Source: Actinacidiphila yeochonensis CN732
Lineage (GTDB): Bacteria; Actinomycetota; Actinomycetes; Streptomycetales; Streptomycetaceae
Reading direction: 5' to 3'
Assembly (NCBI RefSeq): GCF_000745345.1
Contig: NZ_JQNR01000003.1
Location: 620,001-684,000 of the forward strand
Length of the DNA: 64,000 bases
Shown: positions 42,217 through 50,724 of the stretch, piece by piece
How the letters are laid out: every line of letters starts with the position of its first letter
Position numbering within the stretch: the first letter of the stretch is position 1
Position numbers and translations under genes: made by a program
The notes under the pieces: model-generated
Told to the model about the DNA's origin: nothing
Databases searched by the model: none
Seen by the model: only the letters and a program-made list of their open reading frames with translations

Positions 42217-43263
42217 TCAGGAGGAGGTGACCGGCGCCTTGCCCTTCTGGTCCGCGACGCCGGCGCTCAGGAGCGCGCTGTCGGGCGTGCCGAGGTAGGT
42301 CAGGGTCTTCGCGTCGAAGACGAACCCGCCGACCGCGCTCGTCGGCGAGCCGTTGGGCTTCGTGTAACCGAGGCCGATGCCGGAGCGGCCCGCGGCGTCC
42401 TTGACGTTCTTCACCACGTACACGTCGGGAAGCTTGGCCAGGGCACGGTAGAGCGCGGAGTCGAGGTCGGGGAGCAGGGTCGCCTCGTCGAGGATCGCTC
42501 CGACGTTCTCGAACACAATCTCCGTCAGCCGGGAATGCGCCACACCCTCGCCGCCCTCCTCCAGCTTCTTCAGCAGGGCGTCGGGGTCGGTCGGGAGAGC
42601 CTGCAGCTGCTTGAAGTTCAGGTACCCATCGCCTCCCACCATGGCGATGTTCTCCGTCTGGGACGGGTCGGGCGTGCCGTCCGCCGACAGCGCGACAAGG
42701 TGCCGGAGACCCTCCCGCTTGCCGTCGACGGGCTCCCACTCCTCGCTCTGGACGTTCCCCTTGTACGTCTTCAGGCCCGTGACCTTCCCCTTGGAGTCCC
42801 TGATGAACGTCGTGGGTCCGTCCCACACGCGCGAGGAGCCCTCCGTGCTGGTGTAGATGTACTGGTTGTCGCCCACCGTGACAGCCGGGGACTCGGAAGC
42901 GGCCAGCGCGATCTGGTTCAGCACCTTGACGGCCTGGTCGTGCTGGACCGCGGAGGCGCTGGCGCTGCCCTTGGGGTCGTGCGAGCCGACCACCGCCACG
43001 CCCAGGCCCACGACCACGGCCAGCGCCAGCGGCGCGGCGCCGAGGACGAGGCGCCGCGAGGGGCGGCGACGGGCCGGAGGCGTGGACGACGGGGTCGGAA
43101 CCGGCGACTGCTGACCGGCTTCGTCGGTGATGTTCTCCATCAGATGCTCCCTCAGGACACGGTGGCGGTCCTGCGAGAGCACCGGACGGCCCGGCGCGGG
43201 CAGCAACTCGGCCAGGTCCTGGTGGTCGACCGGCTGATCGCGTCGTCGCGGGTGGGTGTTCAT
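42217..43263 (-). CDS. CU044_5270-type membrane protein, sigma partner, 348 aa
   Basis: ATG 43263 overlaps the sigma-factor stop (ATGA). A cytoplasmic N-terminus of about 65 residues (DLAELLPAPGRPVLSQDRHR) is followed by one membrane segment (RLVLGAAPLALAVVVGLGV) and a large extracellular domain containing DNQYIYTSTEGSSRVW. The layout matches actinobacterial CU044_5270 proteins, which sit next to ECF sigma factors and are thought to modulate them. It is translated with the sigma gene. Confidence 0.85.
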   Translation of the reverse strand: MNTHPRRRDQPVDHQDLAELLPAPGRPVLSQDRHRVLREHLMENITDEAGQQSPVPTPSSTPPARRRPSRRLVLGAAPLALAVVVGLGVAVVGSHDPKGSASASAVQHDQAVKVLNQIALAASESPAVTVGDNQYIYTSTEGSSRVWDGPTTFIRDSKGKVTGLKTYKGNVQSEEWEPVDGKREGLRHLVALSADGTPDPSQTENIAMVGGDGYLNFKQLQALPTDPDALLKKLEEGGEGVAHSRLTEIVFENVGAILDEATLLPDLDSALYRALAKLPDVYVVKNVKDAAGRSGIGLGYTKPNGSPTSAVGGFVFDAKTLTYLGTPDSALLSAGVADQKGKAPVTSS

Positions 43264-43952
43264 CGCTGCTTCTCCTGAATGGACCGAGCCGCCTGGTGGC
43301 GGCTATCCAGTACCTGTCCGACCAGATCGGTGCGTTGCGTCTTTTCCCGCGCGGACGTGAACCCCGCGCCGCCGGGAACGTCGCCCCGGCTCACGTCGCC
43401 CTTCTTACGGCCGAGTTCGGCCTCGGCGAGCTTGCGCAGGCGCTTCCTCGCGCGCGACAGCCGAGCCCGGACGGTGCCGACGGCGACTCCGAGTGCCTCG
43501 GCCGCGGTGGCCGCGTCCAGGCCCTCCCAGACGCACAGCGTGAACACCTCGCGCTCGCCGCGCCGCATCGTGCCCAGCGCCTTCTGCACGGCCGCCAGCT
43601 CATCGGCGTCGGCGAACCGCCGTGCCACCTCGTCGGCGATGTCCGGCACCGCCTCGGGGGGCGGGATCTTGGTGAGCGCGGCCTGGTGTCTTCGCGCCGC
43701 CCGCGCGGTGTTGCGCGAGACGTTCGTCGCGATACCCAGCAGCCACGGGCGCAGGCTGTCCTCCCCCGGAAGCACCCGCTCGCGCAGCCGCCACGCTTCC
43801 AGAAAGGTCAGCGACACGATGTCGTCGCCCATGACCCAGTCCCCGGTCATCCGGACCGCGTGCCGGTAGACCACCGAAGCATGCTCGTCGAAGAGCAGCC
43901 GGAAGGCATCCGGGTCCCCGGCCCGCACCCGGGCGCGTAGTGAAGTATCCAC
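43260..43952 (-). CDS. ECF-type RNA polymerase sigma factor, 230 aa
   Basis: GTG 43952 (VDTSLRARVRAGDP) has GGAGG closely upstream; a GTG at 44000 would add 16 residues. Sigma-2 includes FRLLFDEHASVVYRHAVRMT and SLTFLEAWRLRERV. Sigma-4 includes GEREVFTLCVWEGLDAATAA and GTVRARLSRARKRLR. A basic C-terminal extension follows. It is co-translated with the membrane partner downstream. Confidence 0.92.
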   Translation of the reverse strand: MDTSLRARVRAGDPDAFRLLFDEHASVVYRHAVRMTGDWVMGDDIVSLTFLEAWRLRERVLPGEDSLRPWLLGIATNVSRNTARAARRHQAALTKIPPPEAVPDIADEVARRFADADELAAVQKALGTMRRGEREVFTLCVWEGLDAATAAEALGVAVGTVRARLSRARKRLRKLAEAELGRKKGDVSRGDVPGGAGFTSAREKTQRTDLVGQVLDSRHQAARSIQEKQR

Positions 43953-44078
43953 ACTCCTCCCTGTCCCCGGCGCGGCCCGCGTTGCCGTGACCCACGTCAC
44001 GGCCCGACCGCGCCGAACCCCCGCCGCAGCTCACCCCCTCCCGAGCGGAGGGTAAGCCGGGAGGGCCGCACCCGCGCA

Positions 44079-44114
44079 GGCGGGGGCACGGGCGGGGGCA
44101 CGGGCGGGGGCACG
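44079..44114. repeat. 12-bp tandem repeat, three copies
   Basis: GGCGGGGGCACG at 44079, 44091 and 44103, in the intergenic region between the sigma gene and the large secreted protein. Confidence 0.9.
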
Positions 44115-44272
44115 CGCGTGGACCCGCCGGGGCGGCGACCGGACGTCCTGACGGGTCCGGGTCGGCCCAGCGGGTCCACGTGACGGCTGACGTGACCGGT
44201 TGCCGTTCGGGGACTTCGGGGACCTCAGGGGCTCTCGGGCCCTTCGGGTCCTTCGGAGACCTCGGGGAGGGG

Positions 44273-47200
44273 TCAGGTCGCGGGGGTGTAGAAGCCGGTG
44301 ATGTCCGCGAGGAGGTTCACGGAGCCGGCGTTGTTGTAGAAGTCGAGCTTGCCGTTGACGAGGGGAACGACGACGAGGTTGGCCGTCGTGGCTTCCGGGG
44401 TGAAGTTGAGGCTGGACGTGCCCGGGCGGGTGGTCCCGTTCGGGTAGGCGGTCGCGTAGCTGGTGGTGGTCGCGCCCGTCGCCGTCACGTTGAGGATCAC
44501 GGCCGTCGCGGCGGCGGGAACACCCGCCTTCCCCGCCACCGGCAGGGTCACCGTGGCACCCGCCCCGAGCGCACCCTTGGCGACACCCGTCCCGTTCCGC
44601 GTGTCCATCAACCGCGTCGGCGCCAACGTGTGGAACGTCGAACCGGTCCCGTCCGCCGTGTAGTAACCCGAGATGTCCGCCAGCAGGTTCACCGACCCCG
44701 CATTGTTGTAGAAATCAACCTTGCCGTCCGTCAGCGGAACCACCACAGCGTTCGCGATGGTGTGCCCAGCGACGTAGTTGAGGCTGGACGTACCCGGGCG
44801 GGCGGTGCCGTCCGGAAACGCCGTCACGTAGCCGGTGGCGGTCGGCCCCACGGCGGTGACGTTCAGCACCGCGGCCGTCGCGGCGGCGGGAACACCCGCC
44901 TTCCCCGCCACCGGGAGGGTCACCGTGGCACCCGCCCCGAGCGCACCCTTGGCGACACCCGTCCCGTTCCGCGTGTCCATCAACCGCGTCGGCGCCAACG
45001 TGTGGAACGTCGAACCGGTCCCGTCCGCCGTGTAGTAACCCGAGATGTCCGCCAGCAGGTTCACCGACCCCGCATTGTTGTAGAAATCAACCTTGCCGTC
45101 CGTCAGCGGAACCACCACAGCGTTCGCGATGGTGTGCCCAGCGACGTAGTTGAGGCTGGACGTACCCGGGCGGGCGGTGCCGTCCGGGTAGACGATCGTG
45201 TAACCGGTGGCCGTCGCGCCCGTCGCCGTCACGTTCAGCACCGCGGCTGTCGCGCCCGCCGGAACACCCGCCTTCCCCGCCACCGGCAGGGTCACCGTGG
45301 CACCCGCCCCGAGCGCACCCTTGGCGACACCCGTCCCGTTCCGCGTGTCCATCAACCGCGTCGGCGCCAACGTGTGGAACGTCGAGCCCGGCAGCGCCGC
45401 GTCAACGGTGAAGCCGCCGGGGAGTTGGGCCGCCGCGGCCGTCGGGGAGGCCACGCGGACGGTCCACGTGCCGGGGGCGGCGCCGCCCAGGTCGAACGAC
45501 GCGTGCAGGGACGTGCCGTCGCTCACGGAGTCCACGGTGCCCGGCACCGGCGAGGTGCCGTCGTCGGGCGTGAGCCATACCGTGTCGCCCTGCGCGAACC
45601 CGGTGCCGGTGAGGGTCACCGGCGTGAGGCTGCCCGAGGGGGCGTGCGCGGGGCTGACCGCGGTGAGCGTCGGCGCGCCGGCCGAGGCGGCCGGACAGAA
45701 CGCCGTGCACGTGCCCGACAGCACGTAGTCCGCCGCCGTGCCGTTCTCCGGCAGGTCGATGAGGAGCAGCGCGTTCCCGGCCGGGTAGTTGTACGGGATG
45801 AAGCAGCTGGTGGTGGACGCTCCGTAGCTCCCTTGGCACTCGTCGGTGCCGTTCGGCGCGTAGAGGTGGGCATCGACCCCGTCACCGGTGGCCGGTTCGC
45901 CCAGGCCGCTGATCGTGAGGCGCTCGTACTGCCCCACCGGGACGGTCGCGCACACCGCGGGCTTCGTGGCGGTGAGCGTGCCGACGAGCGGGCCGAACCC
46001 GGCCTGACCGTTCGCCAGCGCCTCGCACTGCGACGGGAAGGCGCCGTTCGCCAGCAGCTGCCACGCGTCGAGCCGGTAGTCGAAGGGCGTCCCGTCGTAG
46101 TTGTCGGCGATGATCACCGCCTGGTAGCTGGTCGAGCCGGTGACCTGGCAGACGGCTCCGACCCGGTTGCACACCGCCTTGCCCTGCGCGTCCGTGACGA
46201 GCAGCTGCGTCTTCTCACCGGTGCCGGCCGTGGACAGCCACATCCGGTCGGCGGCCGAGGTGGTGGTGACGCGGACGCAGGCCGCCGCGAGCGTGGAGCC
46301 GAGCGTGCCGGTGGTGGGCGGGCCGCCGATGCGGGTGGAGCCGGCCGTGCCGCACGTCGCGGTGGCTCCGATGTCGCGGTGCACGAGCTGGTAGGTGACG
46401 TCGGCGCCGCCATCGCCGAACGCCGACCCGCCGACCATCACCGCGGTGTAGGCCGTGCCGGGGGTGAGGCCGCAGAACATCGCCGACGAGTAGCCCGCGG
46501 AGGACTGGCAGACCTCGTTTCCCTGCGCGTCGGCGATGTAGACACCTGCTGAGGGGGTGTTGTCCGCGTCGGTGTAGTCGAACATCTCCGTCGCCGAGTG
46601 CTGCGCCGCCCCGATGCTCAGGCACCGCACGGAGGCGTCGGCGGTGAGCGTCACGTCGGCGCCGTGCGCGTCGCCGAAGGGCGACTGCGGGAAGGCGGTG
46701 CAGCCGTCCGCCGAGTCCGTCCGGGCCACGGTGACCGCATAACGTCCCGTCACATTCGCTGTGAGGGACGGATCGTCCTCCATGTGCAGCAGCACCCGGA
46801 AGGGCGCCGTGCCGGTCAGCGCGCACTCCGTCAGCGTGTAGTCCCATGCCTCGCACTGCTGCGCGCCGGTCGCGTCGACCACCTCGGCCTGCGGGTTGAG
46901 CACCCCGTCGGCCTCCGGGTTCACCAGGTACAGGCCCTTGCCGGACGAGGTCGGCAGCGTCAGGCAGTCGCGTTCACCGGGCCCTTGGAAGGTGCCGCCG
47001 ACGGCACCCGTCGCGAAGCCGGTGTCGGACACGGGGGTGCAACCCGCCGTCTGCGTACGGGAGACGAAGACCGGGACGAACGGCGTGCCGTCGAGGTAGC
47101 CGGGCCGGGAGATGAGGGCGTACGTTCCGGGATCGGTCAGGGTGCACAGGTCGTCGAACAGGTCGCATGCCCGGGTGCCGTCCTGGCGGTAGACCTGCGT

Positions 47201-49063
47201 GCCACCGACGTCGTAGGTGCCCGCGGCGGTGACCTGCACCAGCCGGCAGGGGTTGGAGGAGGCGGTCGGCGCGGTGCCGTACGTCTGCGGGGCGAGCGTG
47301 GCGCAGCCGGCCGGGTCCGACAGTCGGGCGACCCGCATCGTGTAGCCGCCGGACGGGGCGCCGTCAGCGGGGATGACCAACCGGTAGGGACCGCTGCCGG
47401 TCAGCACGCAGCCGTCCTGCACGGAGCCGTCGTCCGAGACGCGGGTGCAGCTGTCGGCACCGGTCGCGTCGACGATGACGGGGTACAGCCCGCCGTAGAC
47501 GTCCTCGTTCGCCGCCACGTCGATCCGCTCGCCCGCGGTGCCCGTGAACGGCTGGCAGTCCACCTCGACCGGGGAGCTGAACGCCTGCCTCAGCAGCGGA
47601 AGATCGTACGAGGTACCGACGTTCGCGGCGCAGCCGTCAGTGCTGCTGAGCGGCACGACGGCCAGCGAGTAGGGTGCCGCGTCCCAGATCGAGCTGTTCC
47701 GGACCAGCAGGGTGTAGGTCCCCGCCTCCGGCAGCGGGTCGCACGTCAGGTCCCCGCTGCCCTGGCACACCTGGTCGCCGGCCGCGCTGTAGAGGGTCCA
47801 TGCCGCGGAGCCGCTGGTGGCCTCGCCGCCGACGAGGGAGACGCGCACGGGCCCCGCGGGCAGCGTGACGGTGCGGCAGTCCATGCCCTCGATCGGCAGG
47901 GTGCCATTCGCCACGGCGTCCCCCGGGTCGCCGAAGGGCGCCGCGGCCAGTGCGGCGCAGCCGCTCGGGTGGGAGAGCCTGGCGATGCCCACCTGGTAGG
48001 AGACCGCCTGCGCGTAGGCGTCGCGCAGCACCACCTGGTACGGGCCGGTGCCCGTCAGCGTGCATGCGGCGCCGTACTGGCCGACGGTGCACACCGTGGT
48101 GAGGGCCGAGTCGTAGACGGTCGCCTGGAGCTCGTACGAGACGCCGGTCAGCTCCAGCAGGTCGCCGTTGGAGGCCGCGTCGGCGCTCAGGGCATAGCAG
48201 GCGGAGGCGCCGCCGGCGGCGATCGAACCCGTCAACGGGTCGGCGCCGAAGGCGAGATCGGCGTCGGTGAGGGTCGGGCAGTCCGCTGCGCGCAGCGAGG
48301 ACACCGCGAGCGTGTACCCGTTGGCGCTGTACCCCCCGTTGACGGTGAGCGTGTACACACCGGCCCCGGACGTACGGCAGTTGGCCGGCCCGGACCAGCT
48401 CAGGATGGAGCAGTTCACGGAGGACCCGTCCGGACCGGTGAGGCTCCCGGTAGCCGACGCGTCGCCGCTCTGCGTGAGCTGGACGGTCAGCAGGTCGGTG
48501 TCGGCGGTGGTGGTCACCGTGTAGGTGTCCGTGCCGTTGGCCGGGATCGACGCGCACGCGTACACCGTGTCGAACGCGAGCGCACCGCCGCAGTCGGCGG
48601 GGTCGGTGTCGGCGGGTGCGGCGGCCGAGGCGGCACTGACCGAAGCCTTGGCGCGCAGCGTCTTGAGCTGGGCGGCAGTAGGCTTCTTCGGGTTCGGCTT
48701 CGCGGCGGACTTGGCCGTCGACTTCGGCCCGGCCGTCGGCTTCTGCTCCTGCTTCGGCTTCTGCTTCTGCTTCGGCTTCTGCTTCTGCTTCGGCTCGGAA
48801 ACGGACTGCTTCGGCCCGGTGTGGGTGGCCGCCTGCGCTCCGCCCCGCGCGCTGCCGCCCGGCCCGGTGCTCGCGACCGCCGCTCCGGCAGGCGCGACGA
48901 ACAACGCCGCGACGGCGAGCAGCAACGCGACCAGGGTGCCCCCCAACACCCTCCTGGGCGCGCCGCCCTGCCTTCGGGCTCCCCCGCTTCCCCCTGGCCT
49001 GCCGCTTCCTCCGGGTCTACCGCGCCCTTGCTCCGCGCGTCCCCGCCCGTACCCGTACGCCAT
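44273..49063 (-). CDS. Large secreted repeat protein with IPT/TIG domain, 1596 aa
   Basis: ATG 49063 (MAYGYGRGRAEQ) starts a basic leader and membrane-type signal segment (LVALLLAVAALFVAPAGAAV), then a Lys/Gln repeat (KQKQKPKQKQKPKQEQ). About ten domains of roughly 100 residues follow, each with a conserved Cys pair and a GxYTLxV-type end, resembling bacterial pre-peptidase C-terminal domains. Next comes an IPT/TIG domain (LTAVSPAHAPSGSLTPVTLT). The C-terminal third is three 124-residue repeats starting STFHTLAPTRLMDTRNGTG. It should be exported and may bind the cell surface or a polymer. No catalytic domain is evident. Confidence 0.9.
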   Translation of the reverse strand: MAYGYGRGRAEQGRGRPGGSGRPGGSGGARRQGGAPRRVLGGTLVALLLAVAALFVAPAGAAVASTGPGGSARGGAQAATHTGPKQSVSEPKQKQKPKQKQKPKQEQKPTAGPKSTAKSAAKPNPKKPTAAQLKTLRAKASVSAASAAAPADTDPADCGGALAFDTVYACASIPANGTDTYTVTTTADTDLLTVQLTQSGDASATGSLTGPDGSSVNCSILSWSGPANCRTSGAGVYTLTVNGGYSANGYTLAVSSLRAADCPTLTDADLAFGADPLTGSIAAGGASACYALSADAASNGDLLELTGVSYELQATVYDSALTTVCTVGQYGAACTLTGTGPYQVVLRDAYAQAVSYQVGIARLSHPSGCAALAAAPFGDPGDAVANGTLPIEGMDCRTVTLPAGPVRVSLVGGEATSGSAAWTLYSAAGDQVCQGSGDLTCDPLPEAGTYTLLVRNSSIWDAAPYSLAVVPLSSTDGCAANVGTSYDLPLLRQAFSSPVEVDCQPFTGTAGERIDVAANEDVYGGLYPVIVDATGADSCTRVSDDGSVQDGCVLTGSGPYRLVIPADGAPSGGYTMRVARLSDPAGCATLAPQTYGTAPTASSNPCRLVQVTAAGTYDVGGTQVYRQDGTRACDLFDDLCTLTDPGTYALISRPGYLDGTPFVPVFVSRTQTAGCTPVSDTGFATGAVGGTFQGPGERDCLTLPTSSGKGLYLVNPEADGVLNPQAEVVDATGAQQCEAWDYTLTECALTGTAPFRVLLHMEDDPSLTANVTGRYAVTVARTDSADGCTAFPQSPFGDAHGADVTLTADASVRCLSIGAAQHSATEMFDYTDADNTPSAGVYIADAQGNEVCQSSAGYSSAMFCGLTPGTAYTAVMVGGSAFGDGGADVTYQLVHRDIGATATCGTAGSTRIGGPPTTGTLGSTLAAACVRVTTTSAADRMWLSTAGTGEKTQLLVTDAQGKAVCNRVGAVCQVTGSTSYQAVIIADNYDGTPFDYRLDAWQLLANGAFPSQCEALANGQAGFGPLVGTLTATKPAVCATVPVGQYERLTISGLGEPATGDGVDAHLYAPNGTDECQGSYGASTTSCFIPYNYPAGNALLLIDLPENGTAADYVLSGTCTAFCPAASAGAPTLTAVSPAHAPSGSLTPVTLTGTGFAQGDTVWLTPDDGTSPVPGTVDSVSDGTSLHASFDLGGAAPGTWTVRVASPTAAAAQLPGGFTVDAALPGSTFHTLAPTRLMDTRNGTGVAKGALGAGATVTLPVAGKAGVPAGATAAVLNVTATGATATGYTIVYPDGTARPGTSSLNYVAGHTIANAVVVPLTDGKVDFYNNAGSVNLLADISGYYTADGTGSTFHTLAPTRLMDTRNGTGVAKGALGAGATVTLPVAGKAGVPAAATAAVLNVTAVGPTATGYVTAFPDGTARPGTSSLNYVAGHTIANAVVVPLTDGKVDFYNNAGSVNLLADISGYYTADGTGSTFHTLAPTRLMDTRNGTGVAKGALGAGATVTLPVAGKAGVPAAATAVILNVTATGATTTSYATAYPNGTTRPGTSSLNFTPEATTANLVVVPLVNGKLDFYNNAGSVNLLADITGFYTPAT
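44276..45391 (-). repeat. Three near-identical 372-bp direct repeats inside the secreted-protein gene
   Basis: The repeats are offset by exactly 372 bp (124 codons); equivalent points lie at 44463, 44835 and 45207. Long blocks are identical at the DNA level, including synonymous positions, so the copies are recent or kept alike by gene conversion. Confidence 0.95.
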
Positions 49064-49276
49064 CGTGCCCGCCCCCAGACTCGCTCGGCCTGCGCCGCCC
49101 CGCGGTAACCCCCGCGAGCCGCACGCCCTGTACGGAGGGCCCCGTCCGTCCTGGCCGCCCCCCGGCTTGCCCCGCCCCGACGACGTTCCGCCGCCGCAGC
49201 GCGCGCCGGATCGTAACATCGAGCCCCGTCATGGCACCGACAATTAGCCTGTGCCCAGCACGAGTTGGAGCCGTGT

Positions 49277-49308
49277 GGTCCGGGCATCCCCGCACGAGCG
49301 GGGAGCAC
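49277..49308. repeat. Solitary type I-E CRISPR-repeat-like sequence
   Basis: The sequence contains CCCCGC-ACGA-GCGGGG, a perfect 6-bp stem with 4-base loop, flanked by GTCCGGGCAT and AGCAC. Read on the minus strand it gives GTGCTCCCCGCTCGTGCGGG and then GATGCCC, which follows the actinobacterial I-E repeat pattern closely. There is no second copy at +61 bp and no cas gene. Confidence 0.45.
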
Positions 49309-49434
49309 CCTTCTCGACCTGGGACTTCAGTCGCGCCGGCCCCGGAACCTCCCCACCTCCGCAGATTCCGGCACATCACCTCGACCGTCACGTCCGGCGC
49401 TCAAAATGCCGGCCCCAGCCCCGACCTGCGCCTC

Positions 49435-49440
49435 TAAGCT
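49435..49440 (+). promoter_or_regulatory. -10 element of a probable leaderless transcript
   Basis: TAAGCT ends 8 bases before the ATG at 49449, and no ribosome-binding site precedes that ATG. This spacing fits transcription starting at or beside the start codon. Confidence 0.45.
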
Positions 49441-49448
49441 GCGCCCTC

Positions 49449-50666
49449 ATGGCCACCACCACGACCTCCCCCGGCGACGACACCCTCCGCCCGTTCCGTG
49501 TCGCGATCCCCGACGGCGACCTTGAGGACCTGCGTCAGCGCCTGGACCGTACCCGGTGGCCGGACGAACTGCCCGGTGTCGGCTGGGCGTACGGCGTGCC
49601 GCGGGAGTACCTGAGGGAGCTGGCGCACTACTGGCGGCACGAGTACGACTGGCGTGCCGCCGAGGCGCGGCTGAACGAGTGGCCGCAGTACATGACGACG
49701 ATCGACGGCGCCGACGTGCACTTCGCACACATCCGCTCCCCCGAGCCGGACGCGACGCCGCTGATCATCACGCACGGCTGGCCCGGCTCCGTCGTCGAGT
49801 TCGAGCGGATCGCCGGCCCCCTCACGGACCCCCGGGCGCACGGCGGCGACCCGGCGGACGCCTTCCACCTGGTCCTGCCGAGCATCCCGGGGTTCGGGTT
49901 CTCCGGCCCCACGCGGGAGGCGGGCTGGGAGTACAAGCGGGTCGCGGCCGCCTTCGCCGAGTTGATGCGCAGGCTCGGCTACCGGCGCTACGGCGCCCAG
50001 GGCGGCGACTGGGGTGCGGCGATCTCCCGCGAGCTCGGCCGCATCCGCCCCGACGAGGTCGTCGGCGTGCACCTGAACCTGATCCCGGGCGCGGCGGCCA
50101 CCGCCGAGCCGGCCGCCGAGCTGCTGGCCCGGCTGAGCCCCGACGAGCAGCGGCGCACCCGTGCCTCGTGGGAGCGGACACGGGCGTGGAACCGTGACAA
50201 GCAGGGCTACGCGGACATCCAGTCGACCCGCCCGCAGACGCTCGCCTACGCCCTCACCGACTCACCCGTCGGCCAACTCGCATGGATCGCCGAGAAGTTC
50301 AAGGAGTGGACGGACTCGTCGGACCGCCCGGAGGACGCCGTCGACCGCGACCACCTCCTCACCAACGTGATGCTGTACTGGCTCACCGGCACTGCTGGTT
50401 CTGCCGGCCGCCTCTACTACGAACGCGCCCACGCGGCCTACTGGGGCACCGAGGCGGAGCCGTCGTCGACGCCGACCGCGTTCGCCTCGTTCCCGCGGGA
50501 GAACTTCATCGCGCTGCGCCACATCGCCGAGCGCGGCAACACCATCGTCAGGTGGACGGAGTTCGACCGAGGCGGTCACTTCGCCGCCATGGAGCAGCCG
50601 GAGCTGCTGACCGGCGACCTCCGCGCCTTCTTCCGCACGCTGCGCACCGCCGGAGACACCCCTTGA
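49449..50666 (+). CDS. Epoxide hydrolase (EHN + alpha/beta hydrolase), 405 aa
   Basis: ATG 49449. The N-terminal EHN lid domain (about residues 15-115) includes RLDRTRWPDELPGVGWAYG. The catalytic domain has the oxyanion motif THGWPGSVVEF (about residue 105), nucleophile Asp in AQGGDWGAAISRELG (about residue 180) and the catalytic His in RGGHFAAMEQP near the end. These enzymes add water to epoxides to give diols; the natural substrate is unknown. Confidence 0.94.
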   Translation: MATTTTSPGDDTLRPFRVAIPDGDLEDLRQRLDRTRWPDELPGVGWAYGVPREYLRELAHYWRHEYDWRAAEARLNEWPQYMTTIDGADVHFAHIRSPEPDATPLIITHGWPGSVVEFERIAGPLTDPRAHGGDPADAFHLVLPSIPGFGFSGPTREAGWEYKRVAAAFAELMRRLGYRRYGAQGGDWGAAISRELGRIRPDEVVGVHLNLIPGAAATAEPAAELLARLSPDEQRRTRASWERTRAWNRDKQGYADIQSTRPQTLAYALTDSPVGQLAWIAEKFKEWTDSSDRPEDAVDRDHLLTNVMLYWLTGTAGSAGRLYYERAHAAYWGTEAEPSSTPTAFASFPRENFIALRHIAERGNTIVRWTEFDRGGHFAAMEQPELLTGDLRAFFRTLRTAGDTP

Positions 50667-50724
50667 TCCCCGCTCCTAGGCCAACAGGACTGCTGTCAGG
50701 TCGCGTCGGGGAGGGCGGAGAAGC

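Larger units (their letters stand above)
49064..49448. other. Intergenic region, 385 bp
   Basis: No gene is supported. It holds a solitary CRISPR-repeat-like hairpin (49277-49308) and a -10-like TAAGCT at 49435-49440 close to the epoxide hydrolase start. Confidence 0.6.

Noticed and set aside
44180-46552. 790-codon open frame on the plus strand
   Set aside because: Mirror of the 372-bp repeats and neighbouring domains on the minus strand; its apparent repeats come from the real gene.
46598-49108. 836-codon open frame on the plus strand opposite the secreted protein
   Set aside because: It mirrors the large secreted protein on the other strand, is Arg/Gly/Val-rich, and has no ribosome-binding site or domain.
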